The notes: generated by a model not told the origin, from the sequence alone. A stretch of DNA of 62,231 bases from Oscillospiraceae bacterium (GCA_021203045.1 JAJQBY010000055.1:11718-73948), one strand, 5' to 3'. Positions 1 through 9,310 are shown, counted from the stretch's first letter. Program-made: numbers and translations.

Positions 1-2
1 CC

Positions 3-140
3 GCACAGCGGCGGGGGGATATGCACTTTTATCCGCTGGATATCTCCGCACCCCTGGTGTTCGTCCAGCCCCACGGCAGCGCCGCCCCCTGGGTGCATCT
101 GTTTCAAGGCTTCATTTGCCAGCGGGAGGGACTGTTATGA
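3..140 (+). CDS. LysR-type regulator, C-terminal end only (partial)
   Basis: An open frame entering from the left edge ends at TGA 138-140 and overlaps the ATG of the next gene by ATGA. The about 45 visible residues include 'PLDISAPLVFVQPHG' and 'APWVHLFQGFI', which resemble the last strand and helix of a LysR substrate-binding domain. The coupled overlap with a full-length LysR gene suggests two regulators made from one message. The family call rests on a short tail and could be wrong; the N-terminal DNA-binding part lies outside the window. Confidence 0.45.
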   Translation, partial: AQRRGDMHFYPLDISAPLVFVQPHGSAAPWVHLFQGFICQREGLL

Positions 141-1018
141 ACAGCAATCAGATACAATGCTTCGTAGAATCGGCCAGAGGCCTTAGCTTTACCGGCGCGG
201 CGGCCAGTCTGTATCTCTCCCCCCAGGCCGTATCCAAGCAGGTGGTCTCCCTGGAGGAGGAGCTGGGCGTCCGTCTGTTCGACCGGAACGGCCCCCGTCT
301 GGTTCTGACGGAGGTAGGCGAGCTGTATTTCAATCTGTTCTCCGGGCTGGACCGGCAGTACAGCTTCATGCTGGAGGACGTAACCCTCTACCGCAAAAGT
401 CAGCAGATGGGCCTTTCCATCGGGGTCTCGGAATGGATAGACCCGGCCGGGGAATTCACGGCGGGCATCACCTCCTTCCGGGACACCGTCTCCGGCTGCA
501 AGGTGTCCGTCAGCGTCTATCCGAATCTGGAGATGCTGGATGCACTGAACAAGGGCCGGATAGACTGCGCCTTTTTCTCTGAGGGTCAGCTGCCCCAGGG
601 GCCGGATTACCAGACCCAGACCGTGGCATCGGAGCGAGTCATGCTCTACGCCCCCGCCGACCTGGGCGACGGCCCCGCCAGAGAGGACTGCTGGGGCCTG
701 CCCCTTCTGGTGGTTCCCGCCTGGAACTGGTCCCGCACAGAGCTGCGCGTCGCCGGGGCCCGAGAGACCACCAGCATACGCCTCTCCCCTCCCAGAAGGC
801 AGATGCTGCCAAATGTCCAGTCCATGCAGACGGCTATGGAGTTTTCCCGCTGCGTCACCCTGGGCGGCGACCGCTTCAACTATCTGACCAAGATCCCCAC
901 CCTGACCGGCCACCCCATCGGCGACCTGGACGATATCGTCTGTCTCTGGCTCCGTCGGAACAAGACCTCTCTGGCTCCCCGTCTCGCCCAGTACCTGCAA
1001 GAGTATTTCTCGCTATAA
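137..1018 (+). CDS. LysR family transcriptional regulator
   Basis: A protein of 293 aa starting at ATG 137, preceded by GCGGGAGGGA at good spacing; an in-frame TTG at 116 lacks a better ribosome site. Residues about 3-60 are the winged helix-turn-helix typical of LysR (FVESARGLSFTGAA, then SPQAVSKQVVSLEEELG and LFDRN). The rest, about residues 85-290, is the effector-binding domain in the usual length range. It probably acts as a cytoplasmic tetramer on DNA. No divergent partner gene is visible; the nearest downstream unit is the exporter at 1197, separated by a hairpin and its own promoter, so the target is unknown. Confidence 0.85.
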   Translation: MNSNQIQCFVESARGLSFTGAAASLYLSPQAVSKQVVSLEEELGVRLFDRNGPRLVLTEVGELYFNLFSGLDRQYSFMLEDVTLYRKSQQMGLSIGVSEWIDPAGEFTAGITSFRDTVSGCKVSVSVYPNLEMLDALNKGRIDCAFFSEGQLPQGPDYQTQTVASERVMLYAPADLGDGPAREDCWGLPLLVVPAWNWSRTELRVAGARETTSIRLSPPRRQMLPNVQSMQTAMEFSRCVTLGGDRFNYLTKIPTLTGHPIGDLDDIVCLWLRRNKTSLAPRLAQYLQEYFSL

Positions 1019-1052
1019 CGCACGGGTCCTGCAAAGACTATTGCCACCCTCC

Positions 1053-1082
1053 GCCCCGCCCAGTACTACACATGGGCGGGGC
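1053..1082. terminator. Strong GC hairpin after the LysR gene
   Basis: GCCCCGCCCA (1053-1062) pairs perfectly with TGGGCGGGGC (1073-1082) across a 10-nt loop. There is no T tract on either side, so termination efficiency is uncertain. It separates the LysR gene from the exporter promoter. Confidence 0.5.
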
Positions 1083-1085
1083 AAG

Positions 1086-1126
1086 TTCATAAAAGGTTCA
1101 CAAAATGCGGTGGCAAAATTTATGTT
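1086..1126 (+). promoter_or_regulatory. Exporter promoter with tandem TTCAYA boxes
   Basis: TTCATA (1086-1091) and TTCACA (1097-1102) are direct repeats with an 11-bp period, the layout of PhoP/OmpR-type response-regulator boxes. The second box can serve as the -35, followed by an 18-bp spacer and TATGTT (1121-1126). The adaptor ATG is 71 bases downstream. Regulator identity is inferred from geometry only. Confidence 0.4.
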
Positions 1127-1196
1127 GAATTTATAAACCCGGATTATGATGCGGCCATGAAGACACCAAATCCATCCGAAAAGGAGCTTCAGCAAT

Positions 1197-3530
1197 ATGA
1201 GTGAAACACGTAAAAAAGGAAAAAGGAAATGGATCATCCTCGCCGTCGTGGTCATAGTCCTGGCGGCAGCATTCCTGGGCCTGCGAAGCTGCGCCCGGAA
1301 CGTCACCAGCCAGATGTCCGCCTCTGACATACGGACGGCGGAGGCCGCCACCGGCAGCATCGCCACCACCGTGTCCGGCTCCGGCACCCTGACCAGCCAG
1401 GACGCCGAATCCATCACCGTGCCGGAGGGCGTGGAGATCGACACCATATATGTAGAGGTAGGCGATCAGGTGAGCGAGGGAGACATTCTCGCCACGGTGG
1501 ATACCGCCTCTATCCTCTCCGCCATGGCGGACACCCAGGCGGATATCGACGAGCTGGATGCTCAGCTGGAGGAGCTGAAGGACGAGACCATTTCCGAGAG
1601 CATCACCGCCGGGGTATCCGGCCGGGTGAAGCAGATATATGTGGAGGAGGGCGACTCCGTGGCCGCCGCCATGCAGGACCGGGGAGCGTTGATGCTCCTG
1701 TCCCTGGACGGGAAGATGGCCGTGACCCTGGCCGGTGTCTCCGCCTCCCTGGGCGAGAGCGTCACCGTGACCGCCTCCGACGGGGAGACCTATGAGGGCA
1801 CGGTGGCAGAGGTCACCTCCGCCGGCATCACCGTCACCCTGACGGACAAGGGCCCCGCCTATGGCGATACCGTCACCGTGACCGGCGAGGACGGAAACGA
1901 GCTGGGCTCCGGGACCTTATATATCCACAGCGAGCTGCAGGTGACCGGCTATACGGGCACCGTGGACTCCGTCTCCGTCTCTGAGGGGGACTGGGTGGAC
2001 GCGGGGGATACCCTGCTGAAGCTGACCGATCTGGGCCACACTGCGGAATACGAAACCCTGCTGTCCCAGCGGGAGGAGCTGGCCGCCCAGCTCAGGACCC
2101 TGACAGCTCTATACCAGGATAACGTCATCACCGCCCCCTTTGACGGGACCGTACAGACCGTGGACGCAGATGCGGACGCCACCGTCACCGCCACCTCTGA
2201 TTCCAGCTATGATTACAGCAGCAGCAGTACTGACATGAGCAGCATATTCGCCGCTTATATGGGCATGTCTTATGACAGCAGCAGTCAAACCGGCGGCTAC
2301 GTCCTTCTGGGCGCGGAGGACACCGGGGACAGTACGGATGACGCAGCCGGCGGCACCGAAGACAGCGCCGCCGACACCGATACGTCCGACACAGATACGG
2401 ACACCGGCAGCACTCCCGTCACGCCGGTCACTCTGGACATTGCCGCCGGCGTTCTGCTGGAGGGCGGCTCCATCGCCGATTATGAGGGGCAGTTCACCTT
2501 CGTTCTGCTGGAGGGAGACAATATCCTCCAGCAAAAGACCAACGACGCAACGGGACTTGTCACCTTCGATACGCTGACCTATACGCTGTCAGGCACATAC
2601 ACCTATCAGCTCAGCCAGATCCCCGGAACGGACAGCGCCATCACCTATGACGGCACAGTCTATACCCTGGTCGTCACCGTGACCGCCGGAGCGGACGGGG
2701 CGCTCTCCATCCAGGCAGAGGTGGCAGATCAGGACAGCAGCGCCCTGCTGTTCACAAATGTTCTGACCACCGACAGCTCCACGGACCTGAGCGATGTTCT
2801 TTCCGGCGTGGACACAGACGCCCTGGGCGACTACGCCAGCAGCATCACCGACAGTATCACGGACAGCATCACAAGCAGCATTTCCGACAGCCTGACAAGC
2901 GGCATCAGCAGCAGCCTCACAAGCGGCCTGAGCAGCTACAGCTACAGCCTCAGTGACACCACGGGTCTGACCACCTCCACCAGCACCGGCACCACTGCCA
3001 GCGCCAGCGACGTGACCGTTATGACCATCGCCCCCAACGAGATCATGTCCGTCAGCATCAGCGTAGATGAGCTGGACATCCTGTCTCTGGAAAAGGGCCA
3101 GACGGCTGACATCACCATCGACGCCATCGAGGGGGAGACCTTCACCGGCGTGGTCACGGGCATCGACACCATCGGCTCCAGCTCCGGGGGCGTGACAAAG
3201 TTCACCGTGCAGGTGGCCATTGAAAAGACCGCCCAAATGCTCTCCGGCATGAACGCCTCCGTGGAAACCACCATTGCGGAGAGCGACGACTGCCTTATCA
3301 TCCCGGAGGACGCCCTGAACCAGTCCGGCAACACCACCTATGTATACACTACATATGATGAAAGCTCCGATACCCTGGGCGGCGAGGTGGAGGTAACCAC
3401 CGGCGTATCCGACGGCACCAATGTGGAGATACTCACCGGCCTTTCGGAGGGCGACACCGTGTATTATCACTATACGGAGGCCACCTCCATCCTTGATCTT
3501 TACGCCGCCATGTGGGGCCTTGAAGACTAA
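1197..3530 (+). CDS. HlyD/MacA-type efflux adaptor with pilin-like insert
   Basis: A 777-aa adaptor protein for the MacB-type exporter encoded directly downstream. It has basic residues and one membrane helix at about 12-32 (WIILAVVVIVLAAAFLGLR), then lipoyl/barrel-like segments and short coiled coils near residues 110-130 and 280-305. From about residue 330 to 605 it carries a long insert: a Ser/Asp/Thr-rich stretch, a domain at about 405-522 resembling the FctA/Spy0128 pilin isopeptide domain (GQFTFVLLE, TLSGTYTYQL, ITYDGTVYTLVV, LLFTN), then Ser/Thr-rich repeats (SITDSIT, SLTSGISSS). The beta-barrel and membrane-proximal parts resume at about 605-777. The usual family length is near 400-500 aa. 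Ribosome site AAAAGGAG precedes ATG 1197. The cargo is unknown. Confidence 0.85.
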   Translation: MSETRKKGKRKWIILAVVVIVLAAAFLGLRSCARNVTSQMSASDIRTAEAATGSIATTVSGSGTLTSQDAESITVPEGVEIDTIYVEVGDQVSEGDILATVDTASILSAMADTQADIDELDAQLEELKDETISESITAGVSGRVKQIYVEEGDSVAAAMQDRGALMLLSLDGKMAVTLAGVSASLGESVTVTASDGETYEGTVAEVTSAGITVTLTDKGPAYGDTVTVTGEDGNELGSGTLYIHSELQVTGYTGTVDSVSVSEGDWVDAGDTLLKLTDLGHTAEYETLLSQREELAAQLRTLTALYQDNVITAPFDGTVQTVDADADATVTATSDSSYDYSSSSTDMSSIFAAYMGMSYDSSSQTGGYVLLGAEDTGDSTDDAAGGTEDSAADTDTSDTDTDTGSTPVTPVTLDIAAGVLLEGGSIADYEGQFTFVLLEGDNILQQKTNDATGLVTFDTLTYTLSGTYTYQLSQIPGTDSAITYDGTVYTLVVTVTAGADGALSIQAEVADQDSSALLFTNVLTTDSSTDLSDVLSGVDTDALGDYASSITDSITDSITSSISDSLTSGISSSLTSGLSSYSYSLSDTTGLTTSTSTGTTASASDVTVMTIAPNEIMSVSISVDELDILSLEKGQTADITIDAIEGETFTGVVTGIDTIGSSSGGVTKFTVQVAIEKTAQMLSGMNASVETTIAESDDCLIIPEDALNQSGNTTYVYTTYDESSDTLGGEVEVTTGVSDGTNVEILTGLSEGDTVYYHYTEATSILDLYAAMWGLED

Positions 3531-3543
3531 GAGGGCACAGGCC

Positions 3544-4215
3544 ATGATTGTTTTAAAAGACATCTGCAAGACCTACGAGGTAGGCGGCGAGACCGTCCGG
3601 GCCCTGGATAACGCCAATATGCACATTTACCAGGGGGAGTTCGTGGGCATCATCGGCCCCTCCGGCAGCGGCAAATCCACCCTGATGAATATCGTCGGGT
3701 GCCTGGACCTACCCACCAGCGGGCAGTATATCCTGGACGGCCAGCCCATTGAAAACTACTCGGAAAAGGAGCTGACCCATGTGCGGAACAAAAAGATCGG
3801 CTTCATCTTCCAGAGCTTCAACCTTATCCCTAAGCTGACGGCGGAGGAAAACGTGGAGCTGCCGCTGATATACCAGCGGGTGCCGCGCCATGAGCGGCAG
3901 GAGCGGGTGGAGGCAGCCCTGAACCGGGTGGGCCTGTGGCAGCGCCGCCAGCACCGGCCCACGGAGCTCTCCGGCGGTCAGCAGCAGCGGGTGGCCATTG
4001 CCCGGGCATTGGTGACCCAGCCCTCCCTGTTTCTGGCCGACGAGCCCACGGGAAACCTGGACTCCAAAACCAGCGATGAGATCACGGACATCTTCCATGA
4101 GCTGCACAGCCAGGGAAACACCATCGTCCTGATAACCCACGATAACGATGTGGCGGCCCAGGCCGCTCGGCGCATCCGCATCCGGGACGGCCATGTTACG
4201 GAGGTGGAGGAATGA
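3544..4215 (+). CDS. ABC exporter ATPase, MacB/LolD type
   Basis: A 223-aa nucleotide-binding protein that powers the FtsX-type permease at 4212. Visible motifs are Walker [10 protein letters not shown] (about residue 38), Q-loop FQSFNL, signature [15 protein letters not shown], Walker [10 protein letters not shown] with the following NLDS, and the switch His in LITHD. The start at ATG 3544 follows GAGGGCAC and sits 13 bases after the adaptor stop; longer in-frame upstream sequence lies inside the adaptor gene. The TGA overlaps the permease ATG (ATGA), so the two are translationally coupled. The three-gene order adaptor-ATPase-permease is that of MacAB-like exporters of peptides or toxic compounds in Gram-positive bacteria. 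Confidence 0.93.
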   Translation: MIVLKDICKTYEVGGETVRALDNANMHIYQGEFVGIIGPSGSGKSTLMNIVGCLDLPTSGQYILDGQPIENYSEKELTHVRNKKIGFIFQSFNLIPKLTAEENVELPLIYQRVPRHERQERVEAALNRVGLWQRRQHRPTELSGGQQQRVAIARALVTQPSLFLADEPTGNLDSKTSDEITDIFHELHSQGNTIVLITHDNDVAAQAARRIRIRDGHVTEVEE

Positions 4216-5399
4216 TCGGTCAATCGGCAAAAATGGCCGTCAAGGCGGTCTGGGGCAACAAGCTCCGCTCCTTTCTCACCATGCTTGGCATCATCATCGG
4301 CGTGTTCGCCCTGGTGGTGCTGGTAAGCCTGGTGAACGGTGCCACGGACTATGTGACGGACACCATATCCAGCCTGGGAGGCAGCTATCTCTCCGTCTCC
4401 ATATCGGACGACAAGGGCGACCCCCTGACCCTGGACGACATAAACGCCCTGATGGATGAGGAGGAGATCGGCCTGACCGCGCCCCTGGCCTCTCTTTCCG
4501 TCACCGGCAAGGCCGGGTATGAGAACGGCACAGTGTATGTATACGGCACCACGCCGGCCTATCAGGGCATCAACAACCTGGAAATCGAGTACGGCTCCTT
4601 CCTGCGCCAGACGGACGTGGAAAACAACAACTATGTGGTGGTCATCAATCAGACCATGGCGGATGAGCTGTTCGGCACAAACGACTGCCTGGGCGAGAGC
4701 CTGACCCTGAACGGCACAAAATTCACCGTCATTGGCATTCTGGCCGATGATGACAACTCCATGACAAGTACGCTGACCTCCGGCATGATGGTGGCCTACG
4801 TCCCCTATACCACCGCCCGGCGGATGTCCTCCAGCATCTCCTCCAGTATCTCGTCGTTCTACATCACCTCCGGGGACAGCGCCACGGCGGACGAGGCAAA
4901 CGACCGCCTGACGGAGATTCTCCTGGCCCGGTTCAATCAGGACGAGGACGCCTTCACCATCTCCGATAATTCCATGATAGAGGAGGCCATGGGCAGTGTC
5001 ACCAATATGCTGGAGACCCTGCTGGGCGGCATTGCGGCCATCTCCCTGATCGTAGGCGGCATCGGCATCATGAACATCATGCTGGTATCCGTCACAGAGC
5101 GGACCAAGGAGATCGGCATCCGCAAGGCCATCGGCGCGGGCCGGGGGGTCATCCTGACCCAGTTTCTCATCGAGGCACTGATCATCAGCCTGATCGGCTG
5201 CGCCCTCGGGCTTGCCCTCTCCTGGGTGACGCTGAAGATCGTAAGCGCACTGATGGACGCCGTCACCTTCTCCATCACCCCCACCATCGCTTCCCTGTCC
5301 GTGGCCTTCTGCCTGGCCATCGGCCTGCTGTTCGGCCTGTACCCAGCCAACAAGGCCGCCAACAAGCCTCCCATTGAGGCACTGCGGTACGAGGGATAA
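4212..5399 (+). CDS. MacB/FtsX-type ABC exporter permease
   Basis: A 395-aa permease. A first membrane helix at about 20-45 ([20 protein letters not shown]) is followed by a large extracytoplasmic MacB_PCD domain (residues about 50-265), and three C-terminal helices at about 275-300, 325-350 and 360-385 form the FtsX domain, with the conserved [20 protein letters not shown] box. It starts by ATGA overlap with the ATPase gene and ends 20 bases before a strong terminator, so it closes the operon that starts at 1197. The family acts by mechanotransmission, moving substrate from the outer membrane leaflet or cell surface. Confidence 0.93.
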   Translation: MIGQSAKMAVKAVWGNKLRSFLTMLGIIIGVFALVVLVSLVNGATDYVTDTISSLGGSYLSVSISDDKGDPLTLDDINALMDEEEIGLTAPLASLSVTGKAGYENGTVYVYGTTPAYQGINNLEIEYGSFLRQTDVENNNYVVVINQTMADELFGTNDCLGESLTLNGTKFTVIGILADDDNSMTSTLTSGMMVAYVPYTTARRMSSSISSSISSFYITSGDSATADEANDRLTEILLARFNQDEDAFTISDNSMIEEAMGSVTNMLETLLGGIAAISLIVGGIGIMNIMLVSVTERTKEIGIRKAIGAGRGVILTQFLIEALIISLIGCALGLALSWVTLKIVSALMDAVTFSITPTIASLSVAFCLAIGLLFGLYPANKAANKPPIEALRYEG

Positions 5400-5420
5400 C
5401 GCAGGCAAAAGACAATGAAA

Positions 5421-5465
5421 GGGCCCTATCAAAGCCGCTGGCTTTGATAGGGCCCTCTGATTTTA
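5421..5465. terminator. Bidirectional terminator, exporter / lipid kinase
   Basis: GGGCCCTATCAAAGCC (5421-5436) pairs perfectly with its reverse complement at 5440-5455 around loop GCT. TTTTATTT follows in the plus direction; the minus direction has CTTTCATTG. It separates the convergent exporter operon and lipid-kinase gene. Confidence 0.85.
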
Positions 5466-6404
5466 TTTCTGCCCCGGCGCCGGGGCGGTCTCCCTGCCCA
5501 CGCGGGCGGGGTCTACGATCACCTGCAGGGCATGGTGGGCGTTCTGGCACTGGACTACGGCGTGGCTACCGCCGTCCTCTCCGTCCAGGGTCCAGGCCAC
5601 CGGGTCGCGGAAGGTGAACCGGACGCTTTGGGTATGCAGGATAATGATATCATCACTGGTGAAGCTGCTGGTCAGGATATTCGTCAGAATCGGTCCCAGC
5701 TGAAGCAGCGTCTCCGGCGTGCGGATCAGAATCACCTCAAATACGCCGTCGTTCAAGGATATCTCCGGGGATTCCTTCAGCTTGATGATACCGGCAATGG
5801 AGCGGCTGTTGGACACCGCGCCGAAAAGAAAATCATCCTCCAGAATGCCCCCGTCATATTCCACCCTTGTCCAGCGGTGGGTCAGGTTCGGCAGGCGGCG
5901 CATGGCGTCCAGCACATAGGCGAAAAAGCCCATGTTGTTCTTCTGGTCCTGGGGCGTCTCATAGGTCACCTCTGTGAAGGCCCCGAAGGCCGCCACATAG
6001 GTAAAATAGCCCTTGCCGTTGAACCGGCCTGCGTCCACCGTGAGAGGATTGCCATAGGCAGCCACATAGGCAGCCTGCACCGGCTCGTGGTTCAAATCCA
6101 GGGTGCGGGCAAAATCATTGGTCGTGCCCATGGGGATATAGCCCAGGGTGGGGCGGGCCTCCGCCGGAAGCTGCATCAGCCCGGTCACGGTCTCCCCCAG
6201 GGTGCCGTCCCCCCCGACGCAGACCACCCGGTCATATCCGGTCCCCTCCCGGGCCGCGATATCTGTCGCGTCCCCATGCTGGTCGGTGAAGGCCACCGTA
6301 GGCTGAAAGCCCGCCTTATGGAAGGTCAGCAGCACATCTCCCAGGCCGTTGCGAAAGGAGCCCTTCCCGGCGGCTGGATTGATAATAAGAAGTAAGGATT
6401 TCAT
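5463..6404 (-). CDS. Diacylglycerol kinase family lipid kinase (YegS/BmrU-like)
   Basis: A 313-aa protein with the DAGK catalytic fold: nucleotide-binding NPAAGKG at residues 8-14, GGDGT at about 63-67 and the IPMGTTNDFARTL loop at about 90-103, followed by the C-terminal beta-sandwich domain. The family phosphorylates diacylglycerol or related lipids with ATP at the inner membrane face; the precise lipid cannot be read here. Ribosome site before ATG 6404 is weak (GGTGATAAAAG). Stop 5463 lies within the T-rich side of the shared terminator. It is separated by about 75 bases from the symporter gene upstream, which may be cotranscribed. Confidence 0.9.
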   Translation of the reverse strand: MKSLLLIINPAAGKGSFRNGLGDVLLTFHKAGFQPTVAFTDQHGDATDIAAREGTGYDRVVCVGGDGTLGETVTGLMQLPAEARPTLGYIPMGTTNDFARTLDLNHEPVQAAYVAAYGNPLTVDAGRFNGKGYFTYVAAFGAFTEVTYETPQDQKNNMGFFAYVLDAMRRLPNLTHRWTRVEYDGGILEDDFLFGAVSNSRSIAGIIKLKESPEISLNDGVFEVILIRTPETLLQLGPILTNILTSSFTSDDIIILHTQSVRFTFRDPVAWTLDGEDGGSHAVVQCQNAHHALQVIVDPARVGRETAPAPGQK

Positions 6405-6480
6405 AAACTTTTATCACCAGGGCCATTATAGCTGATTTCGGCGACAAAAGCAATCCAATAACCTGTCAAAAAAATGCGCC

Positions 6481-7890
6481 TTATGACTGCTCCAGCACTT
6501 CCACGCCCGGCTCCTTCCGGCCCACGGCCAGGCCCACGGCGCAGCACAGGATGCTGGCCAGCATTCCGGCGAACAGGGAGTCTATGCCTCCCGGCATGGG
6601 GATGATCGTACCGAACAGCAGCACGCATACCGGGCCGGAAATAATGGCCGCCATGGCCCATTTTCTGTTCACCCGTCCCGGCAGCCACAGGGCGCAGCAC
6701 AAGGGCGCGAACACCACCGCTCCCCGCAGGCCCATGCTCATGAAGGCGAAGTTCAGGATGGTGTCTCCCAGCTTGCCGGTGGACAGGCAGCAGCCCACCG
6801 CCAGCACCACCAGGATGATGATATGGCTCAGCCGCCGGTTTTTCTTCGGGTTCTGGTAGCGGTCCGTGAAGCGGAACACGATGTCCCGCCGGATCACGGT
6901 GGAAATGCCCATGGCAAGGCCCGCGCCGGTGCCCACCACGGCGATGAACAGCGTTCCCAGCACGATGCCGCCCACCAGGCCGGGCAGATGCTCCAGGGCA
7001 AAGGTGGTCAGCGCGGTCTTGGCCGCGATACCGGGGTAGTTTGCCCGCATATACAGGCCCACCAGAATGCCGCCGGCGCCGATGGGCGGTATCAGCACGG
7101 CGCTGACCAGCGCCCCGGTGCGGGCCGCCCGGTCAGACTTGCTGGACATGACGGCCATGGCATAGGTCTGGGTGGTCAAAACGCCCAGTATCAGGGACAG
7201 GCAGGCGCCGCCGTCCGTTCCCACGCCCCGGGCGAACAGACTTTTCAGGTTCACCGTGGTATCGATGGCGTTCACCTGGGTCATGAATCCGCCCATGCCT
7301 CCGCACAGCTGCAGCACAATCACAGCGCAAAAGGCCATGGAGATATACAGCAGCACTACCTTCAATATCCCCACGCGCCCGGCGCCCTGGGTGCCGCCGC
7401 ATATCACATATACCGCCATGAACGCAGCGGTGATGACAAGCTCCGCCACGATGCCCATATTGGGAAGGACAACGGCCAGCACCGCCGTTCCGGCGATGAG
7501 CTGGGAGATAATGTTTATAAACATCCCCACCGAGCTGAGACAGGAAGCGGCCATATCCGCGCCCTCCCCAAATTCCCGGCCCAGGATACCCGTCAGGGTC
7601 ATGCACCCGGAGCGGCGCAGGGGCCTTGCGTAAAACAGACCAAGCACCACGCAGGCGATACCGCCGCCCAGGGTGAACCACCAGGCGGACAGGCCGTAGT
7701 TATAGGCCAGCTGGGCTGTGCCCACGGTGGAGGAGCCGCCCACCAGGGTACCGATAATGATACCCGCCACGATGGGCGCGCCGTTTACGTTGTCGAAGGT
7801 CTGGGGCTTGCTGCCGGAATAGATCGCAATGGCCGCGATGCCCAGAATGCTGATAAGCAGGCCGATGGCCTGTGCCGTTGTCAATACCAT
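6481..7890 (-). CDS. Sodium:solute symporter family transporter
   Basis: A 469-aa, very hydrophobic protein with about 12-13 membrane helices, in the length range of the SSS family. Recognisable parts are the unwound first helix region (GTLVGGSSTVGTAQLAYNYG), the glycine-rich TGILGREFG loop near residue 105, and GAGLAMGISTVIRRDI near 345. It imports an organic solute with Na+; the substrate is not evident from sequence. TAGGACAG precedes ATG 7890. Possible cotranscription with the lipid kinase; the YoaK-family gene upstream ends 130 bases away. A sugar, amino acid or carboxylate symporter are all possible. Confidence 0.85.
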   Translation of the reverse strand: MVLTTAQAIGLLISILGIAAIAIYSGSKPQTFDNVNGAPIVAGIIIGTLVGGSSTVGTAQLAYNYGLSAWWFTLGGGIACVVLGLFYARPLRRSGCMTLTGILGREFGEGADMAASCLSSVGMFINIISQLIAGTAVLAVVLPNMGIVAELVITAAFMAVYVICGGTQGAGRVGILKVVLLYISMAFCAVIVLQLCGGMGGFMTQVNAIDTTVNLKSLFARGVGTDGGACLSLILGVLTTQTYAMAVMSSKSDRAARTGALVSAVLIPPIGAGGILVGLYMRANYPGIAAKTALTTFALEHLPGLVGGIVLGTLFIAVVGTGAGLAMGISTVIRRDIVFRFTDRYQNPKKNRRLSHIIILVVLAVGCCLSTGKLGDTILNFAFMSMGLRGAVVFAPLCCALWLPGRVNRKWAMAAIISGPVCVLLFGTIIPMPGGIDSLFAGMLASILCCAVGLAVGRKEPGVEVLEQS

Positions 7891-8020
7891 AATACTGTCC
7901 TACCAAGTTCCCACGGTATAGTCCGTGTTTGTTTATACTCATCCGATATAAAATAAAAAGTCTCTGCGTATAATGCTGCACGGCTTTTGCTGTTTTCAGG
8001 ACACTTGGCAGGAAGTACCA

Positions 8021-8755
8021 TCAATGCCCTAAAGGCTTTTGCCGCAGCAGGGTATGCTCCTGAAAAAGATCCGCATGAACCAACAGGCAGAAATCCGCCC
8101 CCAGGGGAAGCAGCGCCAGCCATATGGCCTTCGTTCCCAGCAGATTACAAAATGCCGTCAGCACAGTACCGCCGCCCAAAAAGCACAGCACCATGGCGGC
8201 ATGGGACAGGCAGCGCCGAAGGGCGGCCCGGTCGCGGTGCCGGAGGAGCTTTTCCAGCGATATGCCAATCTGTCGGATATGATTGGTGCAGAATGTCGTC
8301 GCCATGGGAACGCCCTCCGCCTGACGGAAGGTGTTATACTGCATGGAGCAGATAAAGTTTATCAGCACCTGCACCACCTGGTTCGGCGCGGAAAGGGGAA
8401 TGAAGCCGATGAGAAGCAGGACGGCCATCTCCGCTCCGATCAGATAGGTGTCCCACCGAAGCAGGCCCCATTTTTTCACGCGATTGGGGAGCAGCTCCGA
8501 AACGAAGGCCCCTGCGATATATGCGCTGATCGGAATGAGATAATACAGCCCCTTTGTCCATTGTCCTCTGCCGAAGGCCAGGGACATCAGCACCACATTC
8601 GCCGTCTGTGCATTGCAGAACACGCCGCCCCGCAGATTATAGGTATAAGCGCCCATCATTCCCGCGCTTATCATCAAAAGCTCAAAAACACCCTTCCGCT
8701 CACACATGAGATACCGGCTGTGTTCCGCGTCGATTATACCGTGAATGGAGTCCAT
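8021..8755 (-). CDS. YoaK family (DUF1275) membrane protein
   Basis: A 244-aa membrane protein starting at ATG 8755, where AGGAAGG lies 11 bases upstream; upstream in-frame codons to 8830 overlap the promoter and are not used. It shows six hydrophobic segments and the DUF1275 hallmarks: an N-terminal GIIDAEHSRYL-like motif, FCNAQTANVVLMSLA (the family's TGN region, changed here) near residue 45, and a second half-repeat with QYNTFRQAEGVPMATTFCTNHI near 140. The family is an uncharacterised set of inner-membrane proteins. It has its own consensus promoter and lies between the symporter and CoA-transferase units. Confidence 0.8.
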   Translation of the reverse strand: MDSIHGIIDAEHSRYLMCERKGVFELLMISAGMMGAYTYNLRGGVFCNAQTANVVLMSLAFGRGQWTKGLYYLIPISAYIAGAFVSELLPNRVKKWGLLRWDTYLIGAEMAVLLLIGFIPLSAPNQVVQVLINFICSMQYNTFRQAEGVPMATTFCTNHIRQIGISLEKLLRHRDRAALRRCLSHAAMVLCFLGGGTVLTAFCNLLGTKAIWLALLPLGADFCLLVHADLFQEHTLLRQKPLGH

Positions 8756-8781
8756 TTGCGAATATACCTTCCTGAGATAAA

Positions 8782-8811
8782 AGTATATACGCGCCGTTTG
8801 TTGGTTGTCAA
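8782..8811 (-). promoter_or_regulatory. Sigma-A promoter for the YoaK-family gene
   Basis: On the minus strand TTGACA (8806-8811), an 18-bp spacer and TATACT (8782-8787), placed 27 bases before the ATG at 8755. Confidence 0.7.
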
Positions 8812-8828
8812 AATAAAAACAGGACAAC

Positions 8829-8880
8829 AAAAAACGACGCCCACCGGCTGGGAGGGGAAATTTTTCCTCTCCCGCCGGTG
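8829..8880 (-). terminator. Terminator of the CoA-transferase operon
   Basis: On the minus strand CACCGGC (8874-8880) and an inner GGGAGAGGAAA pair with 8842-8858, and a run of six T (8829-8834) follows a few bases on. It lies about 85 bases after the DUF3870 stop. Confidence 0.75.
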
Positions 8881-8964
8881 AAGCGCCGGCTCCCGGTGGG
8901 ATACTCCAGCTGTTTTGCAGTCGGCTCCTGTCGGGACGGTTTTCGCTATAGGGGCGGGGCGGCC

Positions 8965-9300
8965 TTAATGGCCTGCCACGCCCGCTCTAAGGTCTGAATA
9001 GTGCTGGCAAATTTCCTTCACAGCGGTGAGAAGGGCCTTTTTCAGGTGTCCATAATACTTTGCCGTGATGGCGTCCAGCAGCGGCTCCGGGCCGCGGTTC
9101 AGGTCATAGCCCCGCATCATGGTCGATACGAAGCGTCGGCCAAGGTCGGTGGCCATGGTGCAGTCCACCTCCAGCACGATGCCGGACTCAAAGTCCACAT
9201 TGGCAACCACCACCAGCTGATCGTACATCTTCTGGGCGGCGGTGTTGGAGGGGAGCTTGGCATAGCCTGACAGCAGGACCTGTCCGGTCGGTCGTGTCAT
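8965..9300 (-). CDS. DUF3870 domain protein
   Basis: A 111-aa cytoplasmic protein. The start LLSGYAKLP, the central VDCTMATDLGRRFVSTMMRGYDL and the helical C-terminus match the small DUF3870 family as I remember it, a conserved protein often next to CoA-transferase and acyl-CoA genes. The function is unknown. It starts 10 bases after the CoA-transferase B stop and is the last gene before a terminator, so it belongs to that operon. The association suggests a role in acyl-CoA or carboxylate metabolism, which is inference from context. Confidence 0.6.
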   Translation of the reverse strand: MTRPTGQVLLSGYAKLPSNTAAQKMYDQLVVVANVDFESGIVLEVDCTMATDLGRRFVSTMMRGYDLNRGPEPLLDAITAKYYGHLKKALLTAVKEICQHYSDLRAGVAGH

Positions 9301-9310
9301 GGCCGGAGGA

